From a virus, in IMG/VR virus record IMGVR_UViG_3300035438_000908, positions 1 through 44,242 of that record: a DNA stretch of 44,242 nt; one strand, given 5' to 3'. Below, in pieces: positions 29,987 to 40,807 of the stretch. Within the stretch, counting starts at the first letter, position 1. Each line of letters begins with the position of its first letter. A program made the position numbers and the translations under genes. The notes beneath the pieces are model-generated. The model saw only the letters and a list, made by a program, of their open reading frames with translations, did no database searches and was not told where the DNA came from.

Positions 29987-32900
29987 GTGGCCAGGGCTGA
30001 AGGTACAGTCAATATTGAGGTAAAGGGTGCCGCTCAGGGCGCTCTGGAAGTAAAGACCCTTGACAAAGCTCTTGATAGGCTTGACGCTAAATCACGCAGA
30101 CTTTCGTCTGGACAAAAAGCCGCAGCTGCCAGCACAAATTCACTTGGTACTAGCGTATTAAAAGCAAAAAGGTCTTTTGACAGCTTTGATAAAGGCGTAA
30201 AAGCGGCAGGAATGGGCCTGTCAAAATTTCTTGGACTAGCAATAAAGGGGGCAATTGCTAACTTTGCTCTTCTTTCTGTCTCACTAATGAGCGTTCACGC
30301 TCTTTTTGTCGCAGGAAAATGGCTACATAAAGCCTATTCATGGGGAATGACTGCTATGGCCGGCGCGGCCGCCAGCGCAGCAGTAGCACTCGGAACCGCA
30401 GCTGCCGCTATTCGTGAGCAGCAAGCAGCAATGTATGCGTTTACAAAGGGCGGAGCTGGAGAGTTCCTTACCGGAACAAACCAAGTTCGCAACGCAATGA
30501 GAACTCTTCAGGCTGACTCTCAGCTAGCAGGTCTTGGAGTTGCTGCACTGAACAAAGCCTACGCAGCAATGGCTAAGTCCATGAAGTCTTCGCAGATTGC
30601 ACAAAGCGGTGGGTTGATGAAAAACCTCATGGACTTTGGTGCAGCCGGACAGGACCCTGCAGCAGCAGCAGACAAAGTTGGCGCGTTAATTGAAGCCCTT
30701 AATAACTCAAAAACAAGCATGTCTAAGGTTAAAGAAGCAGCAAAAGCTCTTGGCCCACAAATGGAACAAGCTCTTAAAAAAGCAAAAGTAACCAGCAAGA
30801 AACAGATGAAAGAACTCATCATGTCTGGTGAACTTGCTAAAGCCGGTGGCGTTGCTGGGCAGTTTGAGGCAGTTAACTCAACCCTCATTGGTCAAGCAAA
30901 AGCTTTCTTCACTCAGATAAAAGGTGAATTTGCAGACTTTGGTCAACAGTTTCTTGAACCAGCAAAAATTGCAATGCAAAAAATCTTCAGGATTATAAGA
31001 AGTGACCTTCTTCGCGTAAGCGGTTCTTTAGGCGAGTTTGGAAAAGGTGACTTTTTTGATGGTCTTGTTGGTATTTTTGAAAAAGTGTCTAACTTCTTTG
31101 TAAAGCTAACCAGAGAATGGCTACCCAAGACTGATGGTTTTTTTAGAAACATGGGCAATGGTTGGGAAAAATTTGCTAGATGGTTTAGGATTTCAAAAGA
31201 ACAACTTAAACCGTTTGTAGATGGCGCTAGAGCCATTGAGTCGATGTTTAAACCGGTGTTTAATGCGGTAAAAGATGGATTTGTTGGGATGATGAAAGAT
31301 TTCAACGTCCATGCCCAAGACCAGTCAGCAACTTTTGAAGAATTTGGAGAAAGAATTGCTGGAGTTGTAGAGCAGCTTTTTAATCTATTAAGAACAATGG
31401 AAGATATTCGAAGGAAAGCAATGCCTTTCCTTAATGATGTTCTTGGGGGTCTTACCGAAGTATTCAAAATGCTCAACTCTATGGTTGGAAGTATTGGTGG
31501 AATGTTTGGCGGCAGCGGCGGTGGACTGATGGCCTTGGGTCTTATCGCTAGACAAATGAAAAATACCAAGGGCGGACTAATGGCACAGGTTCCCAAAAAT
31601 ACTCAGACCATGAACGTAACTGCTGGAACCGTAAATCTTGGTGGACCAGGACAAGCTCCAGGAGGAAGATTGTCTTCTGGTGCCACAGGTGGAGCACCTG
31701 GCGCTCCTCTTCCTGGTAGCCCAAGAATGTCAACTGGACGACAGGTTGCTGGGGGTGGCGGTGCAGGTGCCCCAGGTCAGGCAAGGTACCTGGGCGGTAA
31801 TCAACCCGGATACGCAGCGGCGTGGGAAAGAGGGTTGGCAAGGTTTGGCGCAAGAAGCAGTACGCCACCAGATTTCGTAGGACACGGTGGATATGACAGA
31901 AGGTCAAACAGTGCTATTGCTAGGCGTTTTAGAGATTACCGAATGGGCCGAAGCATGGACAGACATAACGTAAGAATGTCTACCGCGTACGACCAGACGC
32001 ACGCAGGACCAGGAGCGGGCATCGGTACGCCAACACACGGAGCTGCTGCTGGAGCCGTAGGAAACTACACTCCATTAGGACAAAGAGTAAACCTTTCAGA
32101 CGTTGCAGGGCTTCGAGCAACAGGACAAATACCTGCGGGAATGAGCAACGCTGAATATATGGCCGCCAGAAATGCTTCTGCCGCCAATATAGGTAATAGT
32201 CAAATTAGAGCCAGAGATGAGCAGATACGTAGAAATGGTGGCGGGTGGAATGTTGGCAGAACCCCAAGAGCAAGGTATCAAAATGGAAATCTTGTTCGTC
32301 AGTTTGGTGCAGGCGTAAGGGGCTTTGGTAGCAGGGGGGTTACGTCTACCCGTGGAATGTTCGGCAACATAATGAATGCTGCAAACTCGCAGGTTGACGA
32401 AAAAGCTGGGTTCCTGCAAAGCTCCATAACAGGGCGACAGATGGGGATAGAAAGACTTCACGGTCCTACTGGTGCCATAGAAGTTCTTCACCCAAAGACA
32501 GGAAACGTAGTTGCTGGGCTTGACCAGCAATCAGGAAAGTTTAAAGGCGCAACATTCAGAAATTCCGGTTTTGGGCTTAAAAGAAAACTTATGGCCCATA
32601 ACATGCGTCAAACCAGAAGTAGCAGGCTTGGTTCTGCTGTTCTTGGAAATGCAGAAAAAGGCATTGGCGGTATGAACAACAGCATGGGCGCAAAAATGGC
32701 TGTCGGTATGGGTATGGGTATGTTGTCTCAGAAAATGGCCCCAGAAGCACAGGGGGCAATGGCGCTTGGTGGAATGGTTGGTCAATTCAACCCACTAGCT
32801 GGACTCGCAGTTGGTTTTGGTGGAGCCGCCCTTAAATCAAGAACAGCAAAAGGTGGAGCAGCGACGGGAGCCATGGCTGGTGCAGCAATCGGAACAATGA

Positions 32901-35116
32901 TTGCTCCAGGCGTAGGTACCGCAGTTGGTGCTGCCCTTGGTGCCATTACCGGCGCACTTGCTGGTTGGTATGGCGGAATGAAGCAAAGGGCAAAGGAAGC
33001 CAAAGCGGCAGTTAATTCATTCTTGGATGCTGTGTCTTTTGCCGAATTTAAAAAAGCTGGAATTCAATTAAAGAGAAACGAAGAAGCCGCAGCAAGAGGA
33101 GAAAGTCTTGCTGGACGAAGCGGCGCACTTGAAAATGTTGCTTCAGCAACTGCTGAAAAATACAGAAATGTTGGTGCCAGATTTAAGGGCATCGACATGG
33201 ACTTTCAAAAACGAAATGACCAAAAAGCGCTCAATTTCAGTCAGTCGGGAAAGACTGGAACAAAAGGATGGTTGGGAGCTCTCACTGGTCAGTCAAGATG
33301 GGGTAGAAGGTTAAACCCACTTGGATGGCTTACAAGTGCAGCTGGAGGAGTCACCCGTGGGGTTTCTCAACTGATGGGCGGCCTTGGAAATATCCCAGGA
33401 ATGGACACTGTGTCAAAAGTCCCAGGACTTGGTTTCCTGGGCGGAAACAACGCCATAAATGACGACCAAAAGAAAGCTCTTGACCAAATAGAGTTGCTGC
33501 GTAAAGACCCTGCATTTAAGGGGATGATTAGTGACGATGAATACAAAGCCATAAAAGCTAGCCCAACTAAAGGTTTAACAGAAATTGGTAAAAAACTTCC
33601 AGAGCGCATAGAAGCAGCAACGATGGTTGGCGACCAATCAACAAAGCGCATGGAAATGCTCAAGAAGATGTCTGGTAAATCCGGAGCAGAACTTGAATTG
33701 TTGGCCAAAAAAATGGGCGTGAACCTTTACGACTCCACTATGAGAATGTCAGACATGGTTGAAAAACTTGGTCTAAATATGGTTAGAACAACCGAGGAAA
33801 TGAAAAACCTAAACATTGACTCGTTCGTAAAGGGTATTTCTGATGGATTTGATGAAGCAATAAAAGCAGCAAAAGCCCCAGAAATTTATGACGAGCGGGG
33901 TCGTCAAGTTTTCGACGTTGTAAAAGGCGGAGGCAGCACTGCATCGGTCCTTGAAGCGTTAAAAGGTTTCCAGGAATCGTCTGCATCAATGGGCAAGGGG
34001 GCTATTGACTCCTTCTATGGCCAGAAAGAACAAATAGGAACAGCCGCTGACCCAGGAAAACTGTTTGGACCTGGTGGTGCATGGGCAAAAATGGACCCCG
34101 CAAAGTTCTTTACACCCGCAGTTGTTAAGGCACTTGCAGCTCAAGATGCAAGTACGGAAAAAGGATTTATTGGGGGCGCGTCTGAACAAATAACAGGAAT
34201 GCTTGCAAACTCCGGAATGATGGGCAATACCTCGCAACTGTCGGCCGTAATCGGCTCCATGGACGCCCCAAATAGGGAAAAATTCCTCAAAGATGTTGAG
34301 TCTGGAACTTTCAACATAACCGACCCATTTGCAAACAAAACCGACGAAGAATCAAAAAAAATATATGAAGCTAAAGGTTTTGGTAGCAAAGAAGAGTACA
34401 TGCAAAATGTGCTTTCTGACAAGTTTGACGCATACGGTGCTACTCAGAAAAACTTTGAAATAGGGTCAATAGACAAAGACACCAATGCTGTAGCTGACAA
34501 GATGTCCACTGCTTCAGACACCTTCAAGACGGCGGTAGAGAACTTCAACGATAACATGGCTAACTATTTCACTGACTCTACTGGAAAACCCGAATGGTGG
34601 TCGAAAGATGCCATGAAAGAAATCATGAAGGATGACACAAATACTCCTCGTGGTGGGGTTGTTGGCGACACAACTTCTTCAAGACTCAGCCAGACTATGG
34701 CTAGACACAACTCCATTAATGGCTCCATTGCTGGAAAGAGGTCAATAACGTCTTCCTACAGAACCTACGGTCTTGGCTCGCTTAATTCTGACCATGTGAC
34801 AGGCAGAGCAATTGACATTGTTGGGCAAAATCTTGGCTCTTATGCCGTAGCAACACGCAACGCTGGTGGATTTGCCGAGTTCCACGGAAGTGGTCGTGGA
34901 AGGCATCTTCATGCAGTTCCGGGAGCTGGAGCAATTGGTGACACATTGACCCCAGCTTCTAACCAAATGGGCGTACCAACTAGCGCTACTGTTTCCTCAG
35001 GAACTAACTCGTTTACATTCCATATCAATGGTGGACAAAACAATCCTGAAGAGATAGCAAATATGGTTATGGCAAAGATAAAAAATACTGAGCAAAGAGT
35101 AAGAGAGAGAACCTAA
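29987..35116 (+). CDS. Tape measure protein with C-terminal M15-like peptidase and RLSSG motifs
   Basis: 1,709 residues from GTG with GAGG upstream. The N-terminal third is helical with hydrophobic segments around residues 85-140. Gly/Ala/Pro-rich low-complexity parts lie around 545-610, and a long glycine-rich hydrophobic stretch around 920-1010 (A-G-A-A-I-G-T-M-I-A-P-G-V-G-T-A). Near the C-terminus S-D-H-V-T-G-R-A-I-D (His1603, Asp1610) and H-L-H (1640-1642) match the zinc site of M15/VanY-type peptidases, suited to cutting peptidoglycan during injection. R-L-S-S-G occurs at residue 38 and 561, and R-M-S-T-G at 580, the motif that divides the giant protease fusion. The stop overlaps the next ATG. 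Confidence 0.94.
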   Translation: MARAEGTVNIEVKGAAQGALEVKTLDKALDRLDAKSRRLSSGQKAAAASTNSLGTSVLKAKRSFDSFDKGVKAAGMGLSKFLGLAIKGAIANFALLSVSLMSVHALFVAGKWLHKAYSWGMTAMAGAAASAAVALGTAAAAIREQQAAMYAFTKGGAGEFLTGTNQVRNAMRTLQADSQLAGLGVAALNKAYAAMAKSMKSSQIAQSGGLMKNLMDFGAAGQDPAAAADKVGALIEALNNSKTSMSKVKEAAKALGPQMEQALKKAKVTSKKQMKELIMSGELAKAGGVAGQFEAVNSTLIGQAKAFFTQIKGEFADFGQQFLEPAKIAMQKIFRIIRSDLLRVSGSLGEFGKGDFFDGLVGIFEKVSNFFVKLTREWLPKTDGFFRNMGNGWEKFARWFRISKEQLKPFVDGARAIESMFKPVFNAVKDGFVGMMKDFNVHAQDQSATFEEFGERIAGVVEQLFNLLRTMEDIRRKAMPFLNDVLGGLTEVFKMLNSMVGSIGGMFGGSGGGLMALGLIARQMKNTKGGLMAQVPKNTQTMNVTAGTVNLGGPGQAPGGRLSSGATGGAPGAPLPGSPRMSTGRQVAGGGGAGAPGQARYLGGNQPGYAAAWERGLARFGARSSTPPDFVGHGGYDRRSNSAIARRFRDYRMGRSMDRHNVRMSTAYDQTHAGPGAGIGTPTHGAAAGAVGNYTPLGQRVNLSDVAGLRATGQIPAGMSNAEYMAARNASAANIGNSQIRARDEQIRRNGGGWNVGRTPRARYQNGNLVRQFGAGVRGFGSRGVTSTRGMFGNIMNAANSQVDEKAGFLQSSITGRQMGIERLHGPTGAIEVLHPKTGNVVAGLDQQSGKFKGATFRNSGFGLKRKLMAHNMRQTRSSRLGSAVLGNAEKGIGGMNNSMGAKMAVGMGMGMLSQKMAPEAQGAMALGGMVGQFNPLAGLAVGFGGAALKSRTAKGGAATGAMAGAAIGTMIAPGVGTAVGAALGAITGALAGWYGGMKQRAKEAKAAVNSFLDAVSFAEFKKAGIQLKRNEEAAARGESLAGRSGALENVASATAEKYRNVGARFKGIDMDFQKRNDQKALNFSQSGKTGTKGWLGALTGQSRWGRRLNPLGWLTSAAGGVTRGVSQLMGGLGNIPGMDTVSKVPGLGFLGGNNAINDDQKKALDQIELLRKDPAFKGMISDDEYKAIKASPTKGLTEIGKKLPERIEAATMVGDQSTKRMEMLKKMSGKSGAELELLAKKMGVNLYDSTMRMSDMVEKLGLNMVRTTEEMKNLNIDSFVKGISDGFDEAIKAAKAPEIYDERGRQVFDVVKGGGSTASVLEALKGFQESSASMGKGAIDSFYGQKEQIGTAADPGKLFGPGGAWAKMDPAKFFTPAVVKALAAQDASTEKGFIGGASEQITGMLANSGMMGNTSQLSAVIGSMDAPNREKFLKDVESGTFNITDPFANKTDEESKKIYEAKGFGSKEEYMQNVLSDKFDAYGATQKNFEIGSIDKDTNAVADKMSTASDTFKTAVENFNDNMANYFTDSTGKPEWWSKDAMKEIMKDDTNTPRGGVVGDTTSSRLSQTMARHNSINGSIAGKRSITSSYRTYGLGSLNSDHVTGRAIDIVGQNLGSYAVATRNAGGFAEFHGSGRGRHLHAVPGAGAIGDTLTPASNQMGVPTSATVSSGTNSFTFHINGGQNNPEEIANMVMAKIKNTEQRVRERT

Positions 35117-36753
35117 TGCCTGCAGTTACTCAACCTATTCAAAATACTTATTTTTATAAAGAAGTTCGCAAAACACAACCAGGAGCAGGCGTTATTTACT
35201 CCGGTTATCCCATTTATCATCTATACAAAAATGTTCCAGGTGGTACCCCAATTAGGCTTGACGAGGTTGAGTACTGGATGCCTCTTCCTGGGTTGACAAA
35301 GTACAAAGAGTATACGGCTGGAGATGAAAACGTTATTGCCACAAGGGTTAAGTATGAACCTCGCCTAGAAAGTCTGGTTAAAAAAGTTCCAAGGCACTAC
35401 ACCGACAGGTATGCCGTTTATACACACAAATACTATGGAACTAAACTGTTTGTTGCTACAGGAAGAACAAAACTGTACCCACTCTCTCCTTCAACCAACC
35501 CTTACTCTTATAGAAATATCCAGATTTGGGTTGAAAGCAAAGAAACATACACAGACACTTACGACAGCTACGGAACACTGATTGTCCCTTCTTATTGGTA
35601 TCACCCGTTTAAGAACGAGTTTTACCCATTTGGTAATTTGCAAACTTTTGGAATCACTGATACTCAATACCTTATTGACACAATTTTCTCAAGGGATACC
35701 TCTGGTCAGAGCAACGAGTCCCTTATGGCTAATACTGTTGAGTCAATAAGAATTTCTCAAGTTTACGAGCTAATATCTCAAGGCAAATCACGAGAAGAAG
35801 CAGTTGCGTTAATTAATGCTCAGGCACAGAGAACCTTGGCTGTAAGAGAATCAGAGTCTTTGATTACTCCAAAAGCAAGCACCGCAAGACAAATTGCAAA
35901 AAGCAAAACCATAGCTGTCACCTTAAATACGGTTAAAAAAAATGGCATTTCAGCGACTTCGGTTGCTGCATCGCAAACACCCAAACTTGTTCAAACAACA
36001 ACATCAGGACAAACACCGCTTGTTTATGAATTTGTTCATAGGCCAAATCAAATAACCTATTCAAGTCTTGGCTCTGATTGGACCCCAATTGATAGAGCAG
36101 CAAATAGGCCAATGGTTGACTGGAAGTCATACAAATTAATGAGTGTTTCTTTTAGCTTTATTGTTGCCTCGGATATTTCTGGCAATCTAGACGATGCTCT
36201 TGATAACAAAGTAATAACAACAAGTGTTGATGAACAACTTAAAAATCTACGCCAAATGGCCTCAAGTCCGTTTCCTGTTGTATTTATGGGTTTTGACAAA
36301 TTGCTGTCGGAGCCAGTTAGGTATCCGTTTAACAATGACTCTGCAAGCAAAGGCTCTTTGTTTGTTATTGCCGACCTGAATGTTAGCTCTATATATAGAA
36401 GCTCTACTGGAGCGATAAGCAGGGCTTCGTGCGACATAACGCTGACCGAATACCCTCAAGAACTAATAAAACTTATTGAATTTCCAAAACTTAAACCAAT
36501 TCCCGAGGTTCCACCACCACCCCCTGGAGACAAGGGATTATGTGACAACTCAGCAGCAAAAAACACTTGGAGTAGAGAAAACTACACATCAAATGATATT
36601 GCATGGCTAAGGTCACTAGCTAAGGGAATAGTAAATTATGACGCATCCTGCAAGTCTGTAATCGTTCTTGACCAGGCCGCATACGACCTTGCGTCCAGAC
36701 GCCGAACCCAACCTATTGGAATGTTGGGTGTCCGTGACATTTTTGGACCATAG
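35116..36753 (+). CDS. Tail hub or tail-initiator protein
   Basis: 545 residues, start overlapping the tape-measure stop. Residues 1-200 are rich in Tyr and Pro. The region 330-470 (S-Y-K-L-M-S-V-S-F-S-F-I-V-A-S-D and S-P-F-P-V-V-F-M-G-F-D) looks like the beta-rich hub domain found right after tape measures in myoviruses, and a proline run (P-P-P-P-P-G) precedes a C-terminal extension of about 70 residues. LysM/gp53-type assignment is possible but not visible enough to claim. Confidence 0.7.
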   Translation: MPAVTQPIQNTYFYKEVRKTQPGAGVIYSGYPIYHLYKNVPGGTPIRLDEVEYWMPLPGLTKYKEYTAGDENVIATRVKYEPRLESLVKKVPRHYTDRYAVYTHKYYGTKLFVATGRTKLYPLSPSTNPYSYRNIQIWVESKETYTDTYDSYGTLIVPSYWYHPFKNEFYPFGNLQTFGITDTQYLIDTIFSRDTSGQSNESLMANTVESIRISQVYELISQGKSREEAVALINAQAQRTLAVRESESLITPKASTARQIAKSKTIAVTLNTVKKNGISATSVAASQTPKLVQTTTSGQTPLVYEFVHRPNQITYSSLGSDWTPIDRAANRPMVDWKSYKLMSVSFSFIVASDISGNLDDALDNKVITTSVDEQLKNLRQMASSPFPVVFMGFDKLLSEPVRYPFNNDSASKGSLFVIADLNVSSIYRSSTGAISRASCDITLTEYPQELIKLIEFPKLKPIPEVPPPPPGDKGLCDNSAAKNTWSRENYTSNDIAWLRSLAKGIVNYDASCKSVIVLDQAAYDLASRRRTQPIGMLGVRDIFGP

Positions 36754-36755
36754 TT

Positions 36756-38363
36756 ATGGCTAACGCAGACAACAGGGTCCCAATTGAATTATGGAAACAA
36801 ATCCCACGCTCCCTTGAGCGTCAGTATGGTGGCGTCCTGTTTTTTATGGACGAAAAAAGAGAAGAAATTGCTGAAGTAAGAGAAAGACTTATAAGCGTAA
36901 ACGTTCAATACACAATGAACATGTCTAGTGAACTGTCTTTTACCGTTCTTGACGAAGACCTTAAAATGATTTCTAAAAACTATTTTAACATGGGTCGCGT
37001 TGTTGCTTACCTCAGTGAGACGTTTGGAACAATAGAAAAAACAACACTTCCAGACATATCCCAAAGACAGCTCCAACTATTTGAAATAGCAAATGTTGGG
37101 GTGTCGCAGGGACCAGGAGAGAACCCTACCGTTACGGTAACTTGCTATTCTCGCGCCATACAGCAGATGAAGAGAGACAGAAAGCCAGGAACTGTTGGGG
37201 GTTCCGGTACGGAGTTCGTTAAAAGAGCTGCAAAAAAATATGGTCTAAAATTTTGGGGTGAAACAACTTCAAAATCACAAAGCATAAACAAGGCTACCGC
37301 TGGAAGCAAAGCCGAGTCCTTATGGAGCGTAATTGACAGTCTTGCTAAAACAGCAAAATTTGTTGTTTACGAAGTAGACGGGTATTTAATATTTGCATCT
37401 GAAAAATATATTCTCAAAAATTGGGGAACACACGAAGCCAAATTAACAGAAGCCCAAATCAAAAGTAAAGACAAAAAAGCAAAAACCAAGAACAAATACA
37501 TCCCACTTACATGGAAAAACAAAAAACTGGATTCTGCTGACCTAAGAGAAGACCTTCAGCTTATGGAGATTCCAAGCATCAGCATGACGGAAAACAACCC
37601 ATGGGATGCTTCTGGTACTGCTGTATTAGATAGATTTAACGCTGTTCGGTTAAGGCCTGGAATGACAATAAAACTTGGTGGGATGTCCGATTACAATGGT
37701 TACTACCTAATAGATAATGTTTCTTTTCCTGACATATCACCAGACCCGGTAAGTATTTCTTTTAAAAAACCACAAAAAGAAGACAAAGAAATCAAAGATT
37801 TGCCAATTGGTGAACGTGGTCCACAGGTAATCGACATCACCGACCAGGATGGTCTAACTAATAGAACAATGACGTATGACGTGACCCGCGCTGGTTCAAA
37901 GTTCTTTAGAAAAAGAATATATAAGGGCATATTCCCACTGCCAGACGCGGACCACCGATTTGACCGCTATCCAACTCCTACCGCCGGGGTGTTTGCAACT
38001 GGCAACATGGATATCTACGATAGGCCAGTACTGGTCTCTGGAGATACCGTAAAGACAACACACTCAATCACCATCTACCCATGGACCGAAGGGGGCGTAA
38101 ATAATGGTAAGCCATTTTCGCTTCTTCTTACCCCAATATGGACGTCAATGGAAACAGGAATGCCTGTTGAGCTAACTCAAAATGAAGCCATAGCAAAGTA
38201 TCAGGCGGATGGTAGGTTTTTGGCAAAAGTAAGAGGCAAGTCTAAAAAAGAATCTATTTACAACGCTGGGGTCTATGGTGCCCTAATAAGCGGTCAACAA
38301 CATGAAATAGTTATAAAAAAGTTCCCCAATGGTAAATACGTAAATACTCCTGGTAGCGAATAA
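36756..38363 (+). CDS. Baseplate hub protein (gp27/XkdQ-like)
   Basis: 535 residues. The N-terminal part has the gp27/late-control-D-like beta strands ([15 protein letters not shown]). A mid region follows ([14 protein letters not shown], then [14 protein letters not shown]) and a second beta part with [12 protein letters not shown]. This is the XkdQ-type hub that carries the spike. It is directly followed by the OB-fold/spike gene, with a one-base overlap. Confidence 0.78.
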   Translation: MANADNRVPIELWKQIPRSLERQYGGVLFFMDEKREEIAEVRERLISVNVQYTMNMSSELSFTVLDEDLKMISKNYFNMGRVVAYLSETFGTIEKTTLPDISQRQLQLFEIANVGVSQGPGENPTVTVTCYSRAIQQMKRDRKPGTVGGSGTEFVKRAAKKYGLKFWGETTSKSQSINKATAGSKAESLWSVIDSLAKTAKFVVYEVDGYLIFASEKYILKNWGTHEAKLTEAQIKSKDKKAKTKNKYIPLTWKNKKLDSADLREDLQLMEIPSISMTENNPWDASGTAVLDRFNAVRLRPGMTIKLGGMSDYNGYYLIDNVSFPDISPDPVSISFKKPQKEDKEIKDLPIGERGPQVIDITDQDGLTNRTMTYDVTRAGSKFFRKRIYKGIFPLPDADHRFDRYPTPTAGVFATGNMDIYDRPVLVSGDTVKTTHSITIYPWTEGGVNNGKPFSLLLTPIWTSMETGMPVELTQNEAIAKYQADGRFLAKVRGKSKKESIYNAGVYGALISGQQHEIVIKKFPNGKYVNTPGSE

Positions 38364-40174
38364 TGATTACTCCTCCACAACCACAAGTAATCCGTAGAGA
38401 CAATGCTTTCTCTATTTCCAAAGACCCTGGCGAAATATTTAACTGCATTGTTACAAGAGTAGGTTCTGACGGCCGAGTTCATGTTCACATACCTGAACTT
38501 GGTAGCGATTTAGGGCCAATACTTCCACTTGATACGGACCTTACAAAAAAATACAAAGTAGACGATACTGTCGTAGGGACGTTCTTGACATCGGCAATGA
38601 CCAGCTTTGTTATTCTTGGGTCAAGCAAGTCGTCCAACCGTTCATCCATTCTTGTCTTCCCTACAGAACTAGAAAGAACGGCGACACTTGGAATGACCCC
38701 AAGTACTGGAGTGTTCACATACGTAACCGCAACTTCTGCTGTCCAGTACTGGGACGGTTCTGCGTGGATGTCAATAGGTGGAGGAGTTAAGGTATCTGAT
38801 ACTGCCCCAGCCAACCCAATGCAGGGAGACTTGTGGTTTGAATCAGACACAAGTCAGACTTTTGTTTATTACGACTCATCGTGGGTTGAGGTTGGACCGC
38901 AGCCAGCGACAGGGCCAACAGGGCCGACGGGTCCTTCCGGTGGACCAACTGGACCAACTGGACCAACAGGTGCTACCGGTCCAGCAGGCGCGACAGGATT
39001 AACTGGGACTACCGGGTCAACAGGAGCTACTGGCCTAACAGGCGCTACCGGTCCGACAGGAATTGGTGCGACTGGTGCGACTGGCCCTCAAGGTGACCCG
39101 GGATTAAATGGTTTGCCTGGACTAGATGGAGGAACAGGACCAACTGGACCCACTGGCATAACCGGCGCAACAGGCCCAACTGGCTTGACTGGTGCTACCG
39201 GTCCTGCTGGTGGTCCGACTGGCGCAACTGGACCCATTGGGGCAACTGGACCTTCTGGTGTCCCGGGTTCAAATGGTGTTACTTCATTAGCTGGCGGTAC
39301 GGGAATTACAGTTTCTGGAGCAACAGGTGCAGTTACTGTAACGAATACCGGAGTCGTGGCAGTTACCGGAATGGCAAATCAAATAACAACTTCTGGTTCT
39401 ACCGGTGGAATAACTTTGTCTCTCCCATCTACTGTTGGAATAGGGGACACTTCTCTTCTCGCTACAAACACAAGCTCGCAACTTCATGTGCGTAAGGACA
39501 CTGTTGGCGGCAAAGGCGGAGAGATATCTATCGTCAATTACGCAACCAATACTACGGGTAACTCCGCTGCCTTAAACTTTGGAGTCGATACTTCTTCTTA
39601 TGGCTCCGACACCGGCAATGCGCAAATAAGAGCAACAAACATGAATGCTGGAAACTCCGCTACCGAACTTGGGTTTTTAACCTGGAATGGCAGTGGGTGG
39701 GACAGGAGAATGTACATTGACTCGGCTGGAGTGCCGCGGTACAGCGCTAAATCCAATGTTTACGGTTGGCATGTTGCTGGAGAACAAATAGGAACAGCAC
39801 TAACTATTGGTGCCTATGGAAGAAATGCTACAGCTTTTACAACTGGCGCGAATACTTGGCTAACAGTAGGTGCAGTTGGAATAACTATTCCATCTAGCAC
39901 TAGCGTCATTGTGTGCAACTATAATTTTAGTTGCTACTTTGCTGCTACTGGTGCGTATTTGGTTCGCACTTATTATGACACCGATGGGGCCGTAGGTGGG
40001 TCTTTTCGTTATTTTACAAATGAGAGTTATAGCCATAAAAATGTTTCGGGGGTTATTGGAATGGGCGTTACTGGGGGTAATGCAGGAACTTTTTATCTTC
40101 AAGTGTACGGAGAAGCAATTACTGTTTTGAGTGATGCCAACGACTCAGCCTATTTTACGGTAACCACACCATGA
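38363..40174 (+). CDS. Spike/OB-fold protein fused to collagen-like fibre
   Basis: 603 residues. Residues about 15-90 have the gp5/VgrG-type OB-fold pattern ([20 protein letters not shown] and [10 protein letters not shown]). Two short tail-fibre repeats (V-Q-Y-W-D-G-S-A-W and Q-G-D-L-W-F-E-S-D) follow, then a Gly-X-Y collagen-like segment at residues 184-306 made of GPT, GAT and similar triplets, and a C-terminal domain of about 290 residues that looks like a fibre head. Spike and adhesive fibre thus form a single chain. Confidence 0.82.
   Translation: MITPPQPQVIRRDNAFSISKDPGEIFNCIVTRVGSDGRVHVHIPELGSDLGPILPLDTDLTKKYKVDDTVVGTFLTSAMTSFVILGSSKSSNRSSILVFPTELERTATLGMTPSTGVFTYVTATSAVQYWDGSAWMSIGGGVKVSDTAPANPMQGDLWFESDTSQTFVYYDSSWVEVGPQPATGPTGPTGPSGGPTGPTGPTGATGPAGATGLTGTTGSTGATGLTGATGPTGIGATGATGPQGDPGLNGLPGLDGGTGPTGPTGITGATGPTGLTGATGPAGGPTGATGPIGATGPSGVPGSNGVTSLAGGTGITVSGATGAVTVTNTGVVAVTGMANQITTSGSTGGITLSLPSTVGIGDTSLLATNTSSQLHVRKDTVGGKGGEISIVNYATNTTGNSAALNFGVDTSSYGSDTGNAQIRATNMNAGNSATELGFLTWNGSGWDRRMYIDSAGVPRYSAKSNVYGWHVAGEQIGTALTIGAYGRNATAFTTGANTWLTVGAVGITIPSSTSVIVCNYNFSCYFAATGAYLVRTYYDTDGAVGGSFRYFTNESYSHKNVSGVIGMGVTGGNAGTFYLQVYGEAITVLSDANDSAYFTVTTP
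38912..39280. repeat. Collagen-like Gly-X-Y coding repeat
   Basis: About 40 triplets of ggn-nnn-nnn encoding mostly G-P-T and G-A-T, with two breaks. Internal DNA similarity allows slipping, so length variants between related phages are likely. Confidence 0.9.
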
Positions 40175-40476
40175 GTTGGAAACACTACATTTTTGAGGTA
40201 TTGGACCCGACTGGTTTACTGCCCATTTCTATTGACCCAGGCAAAGACGGGGAACCGGACTACTCTCTTCTCGTTTGGGAATCGGAAGACGTACCTAAAC
40301 CAACAGAAGCAGAATTTGCTGTGGCGGTGGCCAAAGCGCAAGCAATGACATATCAAACAGACAGACGCAATGCCTACCCCTCGATTGCCGAACAGCTCGA
40401 CCTTTTGTTCCACGGGGGTCTAGAGGCATGGCGCGAGCAAATCCAAGCCGTGAAAGACGAGTACCCTAAACCATGA
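40171..40476 (+). CDS. Small tail-fibre-associated protein
   Basis: 101 residues, ATG overlapping the previous stop. The end [19 protein letters not shown] and V-K-D-E-Y-P-K-P is a widespread ending of small proteins behind phage fibre genes (R-x-x-Y-P-S-I-x-x-Q-L-D-x-L-x-H). It probably assists or caps the fibre encoded upstream. Function assigned by similarity of this segment only. Confidence 0.7.
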   Translation: MSWKHYIFEVLDPTGLLPISIDPGKDGEPDYSLLVWESEDVPKPTEAEFAVAVAKAQAMTYQTDRRNAYPSIAEQLDLLFHGGLEAWREQIQAVKDEYPKP

Positions 40477-40505
40477 AGAACTTAGCTATGTGGGATAATT
40501 AGAAA

Positions 40506-40802
40506 ATGGACACTATTAAATTCCCAATTAAATTTGACACGTCTGGTGTCCAGAAGCTTTATGACGGCACTTACGATTTCTACTCTCAGCTATTGACGGT
40601 AGCCCTACTTACCGAGCCCCAAAGTCATCCGTTCACCCCAAGATTTGGAGTGAGCGACCCCACCTTCACAACCGTAGACAAGGGTCTATTTGTTCTTAAC
40701 GCTTCTCGTTTTGTACCAGAAGTTGAAATAACATCACTTAACATATCGGAAGATAATGGGACAATAGGTGTTCAGTTTTCTTTTGTAATAACGGAAGAGT
40801 AA
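40506..40802 (+). CDS. Baseplate wedge protein (gp25-like)
   Basis: 98 residues. L-L-T-E-P-Q-S-H-P-F-T-P-R-F-G-V-S-D-P and N-A-S-R-F-V-P-E-V-E-I fit the GPW/gp25 family, whose members form the sheath-like ring on the baseplate. It directly precedes the baseplate J-like gene, the standard order. A GGATAAT 10 bases upstream may be a -10-like element. Confidence 0.78.
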   Translation: MDTIKFPIKFDTSGVQKLYDGTYDFYSQLLTVALLTEPQSHPFTPRFGVSDPTFTTVDKGLFVLNASRFVPEVEITSLNISEDNGTIGVQFSFVITEE

Positions 40803-40807
40803 ATCCA

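Noticed and set aside
32096-32530. Minus-strand 144-codon frame within the tape measure
   Set aside because: No ribosome binding site and lies fully inside a strongly supported coding region on the plus strand.
38912-39280. CRISPR-like or other noncoding repeat array
   Set aside because: The periodicity is 9 bases and in frame, coding for Gly-X-Y triplets of a collagen-like shaft.
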